Assembly (NCBI RefSeq): GCF_016901135.1
Contig: NZ_JAFEVL010000048.1
Span: 1 to 64,000, forward strand
Origin: Martinezella lusitana
Lineage (GTDB): Bacteria > Pseudomonadota > Alphaproteobacteria > Rhizobiales > Rhizobiaceae
DNA length: 64,000 nucleotides
Direction: 5' to 3'
Shown: positions 1 through 7,189 of the stretch, piece by piece
Layout of the letters: the number at the start of each line of letters is the position of its first letter
Position numbering within the stretch: position 1 is the first letter of the stretch
The notes under the pieces: model-generated
Told to the model about the DNA's origin: nothing
Databases searched by the model: none
The model's input: the letters and a program-made list of their open reading frames with translations, nothing else
Translations under genes and position numbers: made by a program

Positions 1-2
1 GT

Positions 3-1340
3 CAGAATGCTGCGTTGACCGGCGGTCCCGGTGCTGGGTCGACCATCTACGTCAACCGCAGTCCTGCCTCCACAGTCAATAATGCCTCGCATTCACCGGC
101 CAATCTGACGTCTGCTACGGATATCCGTCTGTTTTCTGGAGCAAACGGAGCATGGACGACGAACAGCACCAACGGCGCGGATTGCATGCTGATGGCTGTC
201 TACATCGGCGCGGCCATGACGGACGCAGATCGGAATGCACTCGAAGCCCAGATCTACAACAAGTTCACGGCCATCCTTCTGGCAAACAGCGTGGTCGCCG
301 CTCCGAAGCTCGGAGCCAATGGGGAAGCCTTCAATTTCACGACATGGGCGAGCGAAACGGTCTCCGGTGTCAATGGCAAGAGCAATCTGCTCTTCAACGA
401 TCCGGTACCGGGCACGAGCTGGGTTGTCAGTTCGTCTCCAAACGGGATAGCCGGTCTTCGGGAAACCACCAACGGCAGCACGACCAATTTCCCGGATTTC
501 GTGGGGAGCAATAATTTCCCGTGGGATAAGCGCACCTTCACCGTCTATTCGGTGTTCACAATGTCCACGGCCCAGATGACGGCCTCCTTCCTGCCTGGGA
601 TATTCTCGGTGTGTCAGGGAACGCTCGGGACATCAGCCGGTAGACTTGTCTCGTGGTCGCTGAATAAAGACCACGGCGAAATGAACGCCAATACCGCGGA
701 TGTCAGTGGGGCTAACACCGACTATTCCAATCTAATGATCGGCGTGCCAAACAGCGCCACGGCCGGCTCTCCCGCCTATTACGGGTTCAGCTCGTTCTTC
801 GGAACTGGCGCTCTCCCGCTCGTCAGCGTCCCGGCGCATGACAACATAGTCGCTCCTTCGTCTCATCCGCCGTTCTACACCGACAAGAAGTTCCTCGGCT
901 ATCGGCAAACGACGGACGGATACACGTTCCCCGGCTCGACGAATACCGCAAACGATCTTGGCAACGTCACGCTGATGATGGTTCTGAAACACACACCGCA
1001 TCCGAATTACGACTTCTCGAAATCGGACAATGATCCAGCCAACATCCCTTGGCGGAACAAGGCCACGGTGGAAGTCAAGATTGCCTTCGTCGGAGCAGTT
1101 GACGGGTTCAACAAGTTCCTCGGATCTCACTCCACATATTATCAGGCGTCCTCTACGGCGGTCGCCAACAGCGTTTCGGGGTTCGGGCAGGTAGGCGATC
1201 AGATCGGTGGTCTCGGCACCTTCGACGGCTGGCAGCACGCCTCTGTGTTCCTCGGTAACCAGTACACCTCCGACGCCCAAGACCAAGCCATGTTCTGGCT
1301 TCTCGGCTCCGATCCTTCCAAAGTTTCCTCTCTCCTTTAA
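3..1340 (+). CDS. Phage tail/fibre-like structural protein, 5' partial
   Basis: The reading frame is open to the first base of the window and the first possible start (TTG at 15) has no ribosome binding site, so the gene begins upstream and 445 residues are visible. The protein is rich in Ser, Thr, Gly, Asn and aromatic residues and lacks membrane segments, as expected for a beta-rich virion surface protein. The N-terminal part ends in a helix around residues 75-95 that resembles the end of a LamG/concanavalin-like module; this is a weak resemblance. The next gene starts 12 bases downstream, so the two are probably co-transcribed. Exact role unknown; a tail-fibre or decoration protein is the most likely reading. 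Confidence 0.6.
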   Translation, partial: QNAALTGGPGAGSTIYVNRSPASTVNNASHSPANLTSATDIRLFSGANGAWTTNSTNGADCMLMAVYIGAAMTDADRNALEAQIYNKFTAILLANSVVAAPKLGANGEAFNFTTWASETVSGVNGKSNLLFNDPVPGTSWVVSSSPNGIAGLRETTNGSTTNFPDFVGSNNFPWDKRTFTVYSVFTMSTAQMTASFLPGIFSVCQGTLGTSAGRLVSWSLNKDHGEMNANTADVSGANTDYSNLMIGVPNSATAGSPAYYGFSSFFGTGALPLVSVPAHDNIVAPSSHPPFYTDKKFLGYRQTTDGYTFPGSTNTANDLGNVTLMMVLKHTPHPNYDFSKSDNDPANIPWRNKATVEVKIAFVGAVDGFNKFLGSHSTYYQASSTAVANSVSGFGQVGDQIGGLGTFDGWQHASVFLGNQYTSDAQDQAMFWLLGSDPSKVSSLL

Positions 1341-1352
1341 GGGAAAATATCC

Positions 1353-1955
1353 ATGGCTAATACGAAATCGACAGTCATCCTGCCGACCGCTGGAACAGGT
1401 CTGAACGCACCTTCTCTCACCATGCTTTGGAACGCAGCGTCGGTCACGGGTTCCATCGCCACGACGGTTTTGACCGTGACTGCGGTCGGGAATGGCGTCG
1501 TCGCCCTCGGGCAGGTTCTTTCAGGAACAGGCGTCACGGCTGGCACGACGATCACCGGTTTTGGCACGGGAACGGGCGGCACGGGCACCTATACCGTCTC
1601 GACGTCTCAGACCGTCTCCAGCACGACGATCACGCTGAGCGGCACATATCAGCAAGGCATTCAGGCCTCTGTCGCGGAATGGGAGACGGCGCATTTCGGA
1701 AGCGCCACGCTTTCCACATCTTTCGTCCAGCTTTCCACCCTCGGGTTGACTACGGACGATGTGATCAAGGGCTTCGAGCTGATCAACACCGATGCTACCA
1801 ACGATATCCACGTCTCGGCCGTCGCGTCACCCAGCGCTGGCCAGTATGGCGTTATCAAGCCCGGTCAGAAGATGACGGTGAATTCGGTACGCGCCAAAGA
1901 CCTCTACGTCTCGGCCGCCGCTGGAACGCCGGTCCTGTCATGGAATGGATGTTGA
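1353..1955 (+). CDS. Phage structural protein with Gly/Thr-rich repeat, tail-fibre-like
   Basis: This 200-residue protein starts at an ATG behind AAGGGA. Residues about 30-90 are a low-complexity Thr/Gly/Val stretch containing GTGVTAGTTITGFGTGTG, a pattern I associate with beta-solenoid or tail-spike modules of phages. Residues 105-200 form a more ordinary globular part (EWETAHFG, then DVIKGFELINT) ending in LSWNGC. There are no membrane segments. It sits directly after another probable virion protein and its end overlaps the start of a tiny membrane-protein gene. Function beyond 'virion or host-contact protein' cannot be assigned. Confidence 0.6.
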   Translation: MANTKSTVILPTAGTGLNAPSLTMLWNAASVTGSIATTVLTVTAVGNGVVALGQVLSGTGVTAGTTITGFGTGTGGTGTYTVSTSQTVSSTTITLSGTYQQGIQASVAEWETAHFGSATLSTSFVQLSTLGLTTDDVIKGFELINTDATNDIHVSAVASPSAGQYGVIKPGQKMTVNSVRAKDLYVSAAAGTPVLSWNGC

Positions 1956-2041
1956 TCGAACGCCTCCTTATTCTCGGCTTTTTTATCTCTGCAGCCACGT
2001 TCACGGGTTTGATCCTATGGGCGTGGCTTTCCGTTTCTTAG
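1940..2041 (+). CDS. Tiny single-pass membrane protein of the prophage
   Basis: An ATG at 1940 opens a 33-residue frame that overlaps the end of the previous gene by 16 bases; a second in-frame ATG lies at 1949. The product begins MEWMLIERLL and has one hydrophobic segment (about residues 9-29) flanked by charged residues at the N-terminal side. Size, overlap and position before another membrane protein fit a holin- or spanin-accessory peptide, but nothing proves this. The ribosome binding site is weak, so translation would depend on coupling to the upstream gene. It could be a chance frame, though it fills the gap in an otherwise tightly packed module. Confidence 0.4.
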   Translation: MEWMLIERLLILGFFISAATFTGLILWAWLSVS

Positions 2042-2076
2042 GGCGAAATAATGTATAAATTTGAGGGGCGCTGTGC

Positions 2077-2397
2077 ATGAACGGCCCGGTCACGTGGGAA
2101 ACTTTGTCTTGGCTCGTGGGGGCCATATCCTTGGTGGTCGGGGTCTGTTTCGGCATCTGGTGGAAGCTGGATGCCAAGATCAGGGCTGTTGAGAAAGAAG
2201 CCGCCGACGAAACGGATGCCGTTAGAAAAGAACTGGCGGACACCAAGATTCATATGGCCGAACATTATATCAGCAAGGCCGGCCATCGCGAGACCACAGA
2301 CCAAATCCTTCGAGCGATCGAGGGGTTAGGCGGCCGGATCGACAGCCTCTTCCAAAGCATTCCCGCGGCTCGCCGCCCTCGAAATTCCCAGGATTGA
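2077..2397 (+). CDS. Small phage membrane protein with N-terminal TM and coiled coil
   Basis: The 106-residue product starts at ATG 2077, nine bases after GAGGGG. Residues about 9-29 (WLVGAISLVVGVCFGIWW) form one membrane segment. The following 50 residues are highly charged with heptad-like spacing (KIRAVEKEAADETDAVRKEL), which predicts a coiled coil. Such a layout is common among phage proteins placed after tail genes, some of which act in lysis. It ends 9 bases before the phosphoesterase gene, so they are likely co-translated. No specific family recognised. Confidence 0.65.
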   Translation: MNGPVTWETLSWLVGAISLVVGVCFGIWWKLDAKIRAVEKEAADETDAVRKELADTKIHMAEHYISKAGHRETTDQILRAIEGLGGRIDSLFQSIPAARRPRNSQD

Positions 2398-2406
2398 GGC
2401 GAAGCA

Positions 2407-3462
2407 ATGCCGACACCTTTAATGACTGATGAAGAATGTATTGAAGCTGTAAAGCTTAGAAATCAATATGCCACCACGAAAGAAGCTGCCGAAGCATCGG
2501 GCAAAGGTTGGCACTGGATACAGCGCCGGGTGAAAGAAGCCGAGCGCCGCCAACTGCAGGCGAAAATGCAGAAGTCTGTCGAGATGCCGACATTCATTAC
2601 CGAGGGCGATGAAGAAGAGCCGATTGAAGAAATCATCGATCGGATGTCCAAGAATTTCGAGCGTGCTAAAAAAGCTCAGGATTCCAGGAAATGGTTCCCC
2701 ATCGCCGTCAAGGAGCAGAAGCCTATCGGTGTCCTCTTCGTGGGCGATCCTCACGTCGATGATAATGGATGTGCTTGGCCCATCCTTCGCCGGCATGCCG
2801 AAATCGCCAAGAACACCGAGGGAATGTTCGCGGTAAATATTGGCGACGTCGCGAATGATTGGGGCGGCCGGCTCATCAAGAAATATGCCGACCAGGACAC
2901 GTCGGTCCATACCGCCCGCAGGCTGGTGGAATGGTTCCTGCTCAAAAGCGGGATACCCTGGATAGTCTGGCTTCACGGCAACCATCAGCACATGGGCGGC
3001 TCTATGCCGCTTCATGAAGAGATGAACAAGCGATACGGCACACAGCACGTCCCGATGCTGGATTGGGAGGCACGGTTCATCCTGCAGTTCCCAGACGGGG
3101 CAGAATTCCGCATCAACGCTGCCCATGACTTCGCCGGCAATTCGATGTGGAACCCTATCCACGGCGCCGTAAAGGCCGCCAAGTTCGGGGATAACATTGA
3201 CGTCGCTGTCTGCGGTCACAAGCACAATTGGGCCATCAGCCAATGGGAACAGGCCGAGCAGGGCAATTCTCCACTGATGATCCGCGTACGTGGCTACAAA
3301 CACCTAGACGACTATGCCCGGCGCATCGGAAAATATGAGCAGGAAGAGGGCCAATCGGTTCTCGTGATCTTCGATCCAAATTCGAAGACATCCACCGGCC
3401 GCATGACGGCCTTTGTCGATATCGAGAAGGGCGCGGATTACCTCACATGGCTTCGCCGCTAA
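2407..3462 (+). CDS. Phage calcineurin-like metallophosphoesterase
   Basis: The 351-residue protein carries the ordered metal-binding motifs of the calcineurin-like phosphoesterase superfamily: GDPHVDD (about residue 118), GDVANDWGG (about 146), GNHQ (about 196), a His in AAHDF (about 238) and GHKHN (about 271). These would hold two divalent metals for phosphoester hydrolysis. In front lies a 60-residue segment (DEECIEAVKLRNQYATTKEAAEASG) that looks like a helix-turn-helix of the kind seen in small phage DNA-packaging proteins, followed by a charged linker. The substrate is unknown; phage enzymes of this class may act on nucleic acids. Start supported by GAGGCG upstream. Confidence 0.8.
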   Translation: MPTPLMTDEECIEAVKLRNQYATTKEAAEASGKGWHWIQRRVKEAERRQLQAKMQKSVEMPTFITEGDEEEPIEEIIDRMSKNFERAKKAQDSRKWFPIAVKEQKPIGVLFVGDPHVDDNGCAWPILRRHAEIAKNTEGMFAVNIGDVANDWGGRLIKKYADQDTSVHTARRLVEWFLLKSGIPWIVWLHGNHQHMGGSMPLHEEMNKRYGTQHVPMLDWEARFILQFPDGAEFRINAAHDFAGNSMWNPIHGAVKAAKFGDNIDVAVCGHKHNWAISQWEQAEQGNSPLMIRVRGYKHLDDYARRIGKYEQEEGQSVLVIFDPNSKTSTGRMTAFVDIEKGADYLTWLRR

Positions 3463-3623
3463 AAGGGACCATCGGCCCAGAGATCCGCATCAAGGTCACG
3501 ATGAACGGCAATTCCCCAATCTATGAACTGTGGGAAGGCCAAACCTACCGCGGCGAAGTCTCGGCCCAATGGATTATCGAAATGATCCAACATCTAGCCG
3601 GCGCCCTACGGTGGGAAAAATGA
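3447..3623 (+). CDS. Small prophage protein, 58 residues, unknown
   Basis: ATG 3447 lies inside the end of the phosphoesterase gene in another frame (16-base overlap), and the stop overlaps the next start in an ATGA. The product begins MASPLKGTIGPEIRIKVTM and has a short beta-rich part followed by an amphipathic helix near the C-terminus (AQWIIEMIQHLAGALRWEK). It is not a membrane protein. I do not recognise the family. The chained overlaps on both sides are typical of real phage genes and suggest translational coupling. Confidence 0.55.
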   Translation: MASPLKGTIGPEIRIKVTMNGNSPIYELWEGQTYRGEVSAQWIIEMIQHLAGALRWEK

Positions 3624-3796
3624 GGATCGATTCAGACTGCCGACGATGCCACGGCTCGGGCCTTATCCGCCTACCCGATGTTGACCGTTACCGGTTCATC
3701 ACCTGCGATCATGGCAAGCCCATCGAATCGCCCGAGTTATCCCCAGATGATCAGCCCCCCGCTGATAAAGGGATAATCGACAAGCGCCCATCCTAG
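3620..3796 (+). CDS. Small zinc-finger-like prophage protein with CxxCxGxG motif
   Basis: ATG 3620 overlaps the preceding stop (ATGA) and follows GGTGGGA. The 58-residue product begins MRIDSDCRRCHGSGLIRL. CRRCHGSG is a CxxCxGxG element like half of a DnaJ-type zinc-binding module; a further Cys lies in FITCDHG. The tail is rich in Pro and Asp. One such element plus CDH could hold one metal ion. Many phages encode such tiny zinc-binding proteins of unknown role. This is the last + strand gene of the prophage module. Confidence 0.55.
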   Translation: MRIDSDCRRCHGSGLIRLPDVDRYRFITCDHGKPIESPELSPDDQPPADKGIIDKRPS

Positions 3797-3907
3797 GCGC
3801 TACGCTCCGCAATGGAGCAACAAATCCCCCCATGCATATCTATGACTGCGCATTAATCAAATCCCCGTACAGGTCTGCCTATGCGGTATCATCTATAGGC
3901 GGCGCGC

Positions 3908-4138
3908 TCAATTGGCGCTCAAACTCCCGAAAAGCAACTTGGCCTTTTTCTCTCCGCACTCGCATTTAAGCCGCTCCTCGATCTCTGTGATCAGGGAATG
4001 GTGGAATCGGCCCGGTATAGCATCCCGGTCGAAATCTTTCTCTCTGCCGCAAGCCTCGCACCTTACTCGGATATCGACGTGGCGCGGGCAGACATTGAGA
4101 TATCCCGGCGTCCAGTTCGGGATTTGGCGGAATTTCAT
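3908..4138 (-). CDS. Small zinc-ribbon-like protein of the prophage
   Basis: The 76-residue protein starts with an ATG placed eight bases after GGAGG. It contains CPRH (residue 17), CEACGRE (about 28) and CECGEKK (about 59), a set of Cys pairs that suggests a zinc ribbon, separated by a basic/acidic helix (IEERLK). The opening MKFRQIPNWTPGYLN is also characteristic. It is transcribed toward the phage + strand genes, so the two runs converge near 3.8-3.9 kb. A DNA- or RNA-binding role is possible; no family name recognised. Confidence 0.65.
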   Translation of the reverse strand: MKFRQIPNWTPGYLNVCPRHVDIRVRCEACGREKDFDRDAIPGRFHHSLITEIEERLKCECGEKKAKLLFGSLSAN

Positions 4139-4209
4139 TCTCTTGGCCTCCGTAGGTTTCCCCTGAAAGCCGCCCTGACGTTCTGATTATGTTCTGGCAG
4201 ATCCGGGAG

Positions 4210-4341
4210 TCAAGCTCCCCAATAGCTGAAGTCTCGGGGATCATAATGCAGCTCCCCAGCATAAGAGAACCGCATCCCAATTTCGATGGCGGCTCTGAGC
4301 GTAACGATCAGGATCGCTTCAAAAGCGCAAAACTCGCTCAT
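4210..4341 (-). CDS. Small ORF of 43 residues with strong Shine-Dalgarno, prophage edge
   Basis: ATG at 4341 (- strand) is preceded by AAGGAGACGGAAGG, a near-ideal ribosome binding site. The product begins MSEFCAFEAILIVTLRAAIE and ends DPRDFSYWGA; the first half is a moderately hydrophobic helix and the second is polar and aromatic. It lies upstream of, and in the same direction as, the zinc-ribbon gene (72-base gap). No family recognised. The strong SD is the main argument that it is translated. Confidence 0.5.
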   Translation of the reverse strand: MSEFCAFEAILIVTLRAAIEIGMRFSYAGELHYDPRDFSYWGA

Positions 4342-4463
4342 CCTTCCGTCTCCTTGCAAAAGGCGCGAGAAATGTTTTGCAAATCTCGCTTTGTTCCATA
4401 GGTTTCTATCGAAAATATTTGAAAGTTTTGCAGGGAAAATTCTGGAAATCTGGAGCTTACAAT

Positions 4464-4505
4464 GGATTTTAAGTCCCTTGCGTCTACCAGTTTCGCCACG
4501 TCCGC
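4464..4505 (-). tRNA. 5' fragment of tRNA-Leu(UAA), probable prophage attachment site
   Basis: Read on the - strand, 4505 down to 4464 gives the acceptor 5' strand GCGGACG, the D-arm region TGGCGAAACTGGTAGACGCA and the anticodon region AGGGACTTAAAATCC with anticodon TAA, as in class II tRNA-Leu. After TCC the match stops: the expected second anticodon-stem strand, long variable arm, T-arm (GGTTCGA) and 3' acceptor strand are absent in the next 120 bases. This is therefore a half gene. The break lies on the phage side, which suggests integration within the anticodon arm with the other half at the far end of the element. Confidence 0.75.
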
Positions 4506-4553
4506 GTGTCTTTCCCCTTCAAGCACTTGAGCGATTCAGTCAAGGAAATGTTT

Positions 4554-4585
4554 TCGCAAAAGCGGGCCAGCTTGCATTGGCCCGC
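4554..4585 (-). terminator. Rho-independent terminator of the lipoprotein gene
   Basis: GCGGGCCA (4562-4569) pairs perfectly with TGGCCCGC (4578-4585) around an 8-base loop, and on the - strand the stem is followed by TTTTGCG. It lies 32 bases after the stop of the lipoprotein gene. Confidence 0.75.
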
Positions 4586-4616
4586 CGCGGCATAGAAAGC
4601 ATCCGCTGCGACCAGC

Positions 4617-4958
4617 TCAACGCCCTTTGAGAACGGCGATGAATGCCGGGGTCACTTTTTTCTGCTGGAATATGGCTTTGAAATCGACATAGCTTATTTT
4701 TCCAGAGGCAAGGCCGCTCGTCAGCCGCTCGCAAAAGAGCCGCTTTGCTTCGCTTCTTTGCGATTTCACATAAAACGCGATTTGATCCAGCGTTTCCGGC
4801 GGGAGATGCTGCGACATGCATTTGGCGATGACTTGTGCACGGGCGCTCGGGCTTTCCTTGATGATCGGAACGATCTTCTTGAAGTTTTCCTCCTGCGATG
4901 TACAGGAGGCCAGAACGGCGAGGGTGAAGACGACTGAAGCGGAGCGGATAAGGCGCAT
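4617..4958 (-). CDS. Small lipoprotein, unknown function
   Basis: The 113-residue product begins MRLIRSASVVFTLAVLASC: a basic N-terminus, a hydrophobic core and the lipobox LASC with the acceptor Cys at 19, so it should be a lipid-anchored envelope protein. The mature part is helical and contains two more Cys (CMSQHL and FCERL) that could form a disulphide. I recognise no family. It stands alone with its own terminator and is the first host gene next to the prophage boundary. Confidence 0.75.
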   Translation of the reverse strand: MRLIRSASVVFTLAVLASCTSQEENFKKIVPIIKESPSARAQVIAKCMSQHLPPETLDQIAFYVKSQRSEAKRLFCERLTSGLASGKISYVDFKAIFQQKKVTPAFIAVLKGR

Positions 4959-5319
4959 GAGGATGGTCTCCCTTGGATGATACCGGGATAAGCATCCGTT
5001 GCGCGATTCTTCAATTGGAAACGCAATTATTAGGTTAATTCTGCGCTGTGATTCACAGGCGAAGCCCGCCGGAGCCGAATGTCGGTACTAGGGCGGGCCT
5101 CTAACCATCATCATGATGGCTGTCCCGTATTGGAGACAGGCAAGTCCGCGCTGTCAATTCACAGATTTTGGGGGATATGACAGCAGAAGACATATATCTG
5201 CGATGCGGCCGATGTCTCTGCAATATCGTTCCGGCAGGTCTGAAACCGCGATAAACAGGCTTTCTTGCCTCATGTTTCCTGTGGCATAGCGAAGGTGGAT
5301 TGAAGAAGGACGATAAGCC
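4959..5319. other. Divergent intergenic region between the lipoprotein gene and ilvA
   Basis: This 361-base region should hold both promoters. I see one inverted repeat, GCCCGCC (5064-5070) with GGCGGGC (5092-5098), around a 21-base loop and without a T tract. It could be a small RNA element or a chance pairing. No ORF is convincing. Confidence 0.4.
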
Positions 5320-6570
5320 GTGGACAAACAGACTGTTCTCGAAGCCACCGAGGCAATGCGTGGTCTCTTCCCCGTAACGCCGCTGCAGCTGAACGAGCAT
5401 CTTTCGGCTCGCTACGGCGCGGACATTTGGCTGAAACGCGAGGATTTGACGCCGGTGCGCTCCTACAAGATCCGCGGCGCCTTCAATTTCTTCCGCAAGG
5501 TGATTGCCGAAGGCGGAACGGAAAAGACCTTCGTCTGCGCATCCGCCGGCAACCATGCCCAGGGTTTTGCCTTCGTCTGCCGGCATTTCGGCGTGCCGGG
5601 CGTGGTCTACATGCCTGTGACGACGCCGCAGCAGAAGATCGACAAGACCCGCATCTTCGGCGGCGAATTCATCACCATCAAGCTCTTCGGCGATTTCTTC
5701 GACCAGTGCTATCAGGCCGCGCGTGACCATGTCGAAAAGATCGATGGCGTCATGGTGCCGCCCTTCGATCATGTCGATATCATCGAGGGACAGGCGACCG
5801 TCGCAGCCGAGATCGCCGAGCAACTGCCTGATGGCGTTGTTGCCGACCGCATTCTTCTGCCCGTCGGCGGCGGCGGTCTGGCGGCCGGCATCACCAGCTA
5901 TTTTGCCGATCGGCTCGCCCGCGAGGCTTTTGTCTTCGCCGAACCGGCCGGCGCGCCGAGCCTCAGGCGCAGCATCGAGGCGGGGCAGGTGGTGACGCTG
6001 CCGAAGGTCGACAATTTCGTCGATGGTGCCGCGGTCGGTCGGATCGGCGATCTGAACTTCGCTGCGTTGAAAGAGTTTGCCGCCGAGCAGGTCAAGCTCA
6101 TCGACGAAAACGCCATCTGCGTGACCATCACCGATATGCTGAATGTCGAGGGTGTCGTGCTGGAGCCCGCCGGCGCATTGGCAATTACCGCGCTGGAGAC
6201 GCTGGATCGCGACAGCATTCGCGGCAAGACCATCATCGCCGTCGTCTCCGGCGGCAATTTCGATTTCGAGCGCCTGCCCGACGTCAAGGAGCGCGCCATG
6301 CGCTATGCCGGGCTGAAGAAATACTTCATCCTGCGTCTGGCGCAGCGCCCCGGCGCATTGAGGGATTTCCTCAACATGCTCGGGCCGGAAGATGATATCG
6401 CCCGCTTCGAATATCTGAAGAAGAGCGCCCGCAATTTCGGCTCTATCCTGATCGGCATCGAGACGAAGAATCCGGATAATTTCAAACAGCTTATCGCGAA
6501 TTTCGAAAGTTCCGGCATGGGGTACGAAGACATCACCGAAAACGACATCCTGGCAAACCTGATCATTTGA
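5320..6570 (+). CDS. ilvA: Threonine ammonia-lyase (threonine dehydratase), short regulatory type
   Basis: Converts L-threonine to 2-oxobutanoate and ammonia, the first step toward isoleucine, using PLP. The PLP lysine is K50 in SYKIRGA; the phosphate-binding glycine loop GGGGLAAG lies near residue 190; ASAGNHAQG near 85 is the substrate Asn loop. The C-terminal 80-90 residues (FILRLAQRPGALRDFLNML) form a single ACT-like domain, so at 416 residues this is the one-ACT type rather than the 500-residue E. coli type. The start is GTG 5320, ten bases after AAGAAGGA. The next gene follows 37 bases later on the same strand. Confidence 0.9.
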   Translation: MDKQTVLEATEAMRGLFPVTPLQLNEHLSARYGADIWLKREDLTPVRSYKIRGAFNFFRKVIAEGGTEKTFVCASAGNHAQGFAFVCRHFGVPGVVYMPVTTPQQKIDKTRIFGGEFITIKLFGDFFDQCYQAARDHVEKIDGVMVPPFDHVDIIEGQATVAAEIAEQLPDGVVADRILLPVGGGGLAAGITSYFADRLAREAFVFAEPAGAPSLRRSIEAGQVVTLPKVDNFVDGAAVGRIGDLNFAALKEFAAEQVKLIDENAICVTITDMLNVEGVVLEPAGALAITALETLDRDSIRGKTIIAVVSGGNFDFERLPDVKERAMRYAGLKKYFILRLAQRPGALRDFLNMLGPEDDIARFEYLKKSARNFGSILIGIETKNPDNFKQLIANFESSGMGYEDITENDILANLII

Positions 6571-6607
6571 CTTTGCGACCCTGCAACCTTCATGCTAAAG
6601 GCGATCC

Positions 6608-6946
6608 ATGGCTTCGTTCTTTTCAAATATCCTTTCGATCTTCACCGGCGGCACGTCGCAGGCGGGCACTGAAAAGTCCGCCGTCTCCACTGTCAGCGCC
6701 GAGCCCCAGGTGCATGCCGGGTGCACGATCTATGCCACGCCGCAGCGCGAGGGCAATCAGTTCCGGCTCATGGGCCGGATCGAGAAGGATGTGAACGGCG
6801 AGATCCTGGTGCGCAACTTCATCCGCGCCGACGTTTTCACCTCGTCGGACGATGCCGTGGAATCGACCTTCCGCAAGGCGCAGCAGATCATAGACCAAAA
6901 CGGCACATCGCTGTTCGGCGACGGCGAAAAGATCCGCCAGGTCTGA
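6608..6946 (+). CDS. HlyU-family protein
   Basis: The 112-residue protein matches my memory of the HlyU family: an N-terminal hydrophobic stretch (FFSNILSIFTGG), then GCTIYATPQREGNQFRLMGRIEKD and DDAVESTFRKAQQIIDQNG. HlyU of Vibrio is a transcriptional activator of haemolysin, but the rhizobial members are short conserved proteins with no proven DNA-binding role, so the name marks family only. ATG 6608 follows AAAGG. It may be co-transcribed with ilvA. Confidence 0.7.
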   Translation: MASFFSNILSIFTGGTSQAGTEKSAVSTVSAEPQVHAGCTIYATPQREGNQFRLMGRIEKDVNGEILVRNFIRADVFTSSDDAVESTFRKAQQIIDQNGTSLFGDGEKIRQV

Positions 6947-7094
6947 TCTCAGACATTGGGGTCTGCGGCGATCTATCTTTCTCCGAAGAGATATTGAAGG
7001 CGAGGCTCTGCCTTCATCCAAAGCCGAAGCATGGCAAAACGTATGTCTCGCGGCAATCGGAATTCGGAAATGCGCTATCGCATTGCTGAAAAGC

Positions 7095-7130
7095 AAAGGC
7101 CGCCTCATGCTTTACGCTTCTGGCGGCCTT
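7095..7130 (-). terminator. Terminator between hlyU-like gene and SDR gene
   Basis: GGCCGCC (7098-7104) pairs with GGCGGCC (7122-7128) around a 17-base loop. On the - strand the stem is followed by TTTGCTTTT, so it serves the leftward SDR gene best; on the + strand TTCTTC follows, so weak bidirectional action is possible. Confidence 0.6.
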
Positions 7131-7189
7131 CTTCATGATTTCGCGACGCCGGCCCGTACTGAGACAGGCGGCAGGCTAAGTTCTTTGGC

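Larger units (their letters stand above)
1..4505. mobile_element. Right end of a prophage, partial, ending at a tRNA-Leu fragment
   Basis: The window opens inside a run of phage-type genes: two low-complexity tail or fibre-like proteins, small membrane proteins of the kind found in lysis or tail modules, a calcineurin-like phosphoesterase and two very small proteins with overlapping ends. Two small - strand genes close the run. Beyond them lies the 5' half of a tRNA-Leu gene, a usual kind of integration target, and then host genes. No integrase, terminase or portal is visible, so the rest of the element lies left of the window. The left limit is therefore the window edge, and the right limit is inferred from the tRNA remnant. 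Confidence 0.75.

Noticed and set aside
4338..4505. Group I intron in tRNA-Leu(UAA)
   Set aside because: The break is not between U and AA of the anticodon as in known introns, and no 3' exon appears downstream.
4338..4526. 62-codon - strand frame containing VAKLVDARDLKS
   Set aside because: This is the translated tRNA-Leu fragment, not a protein.
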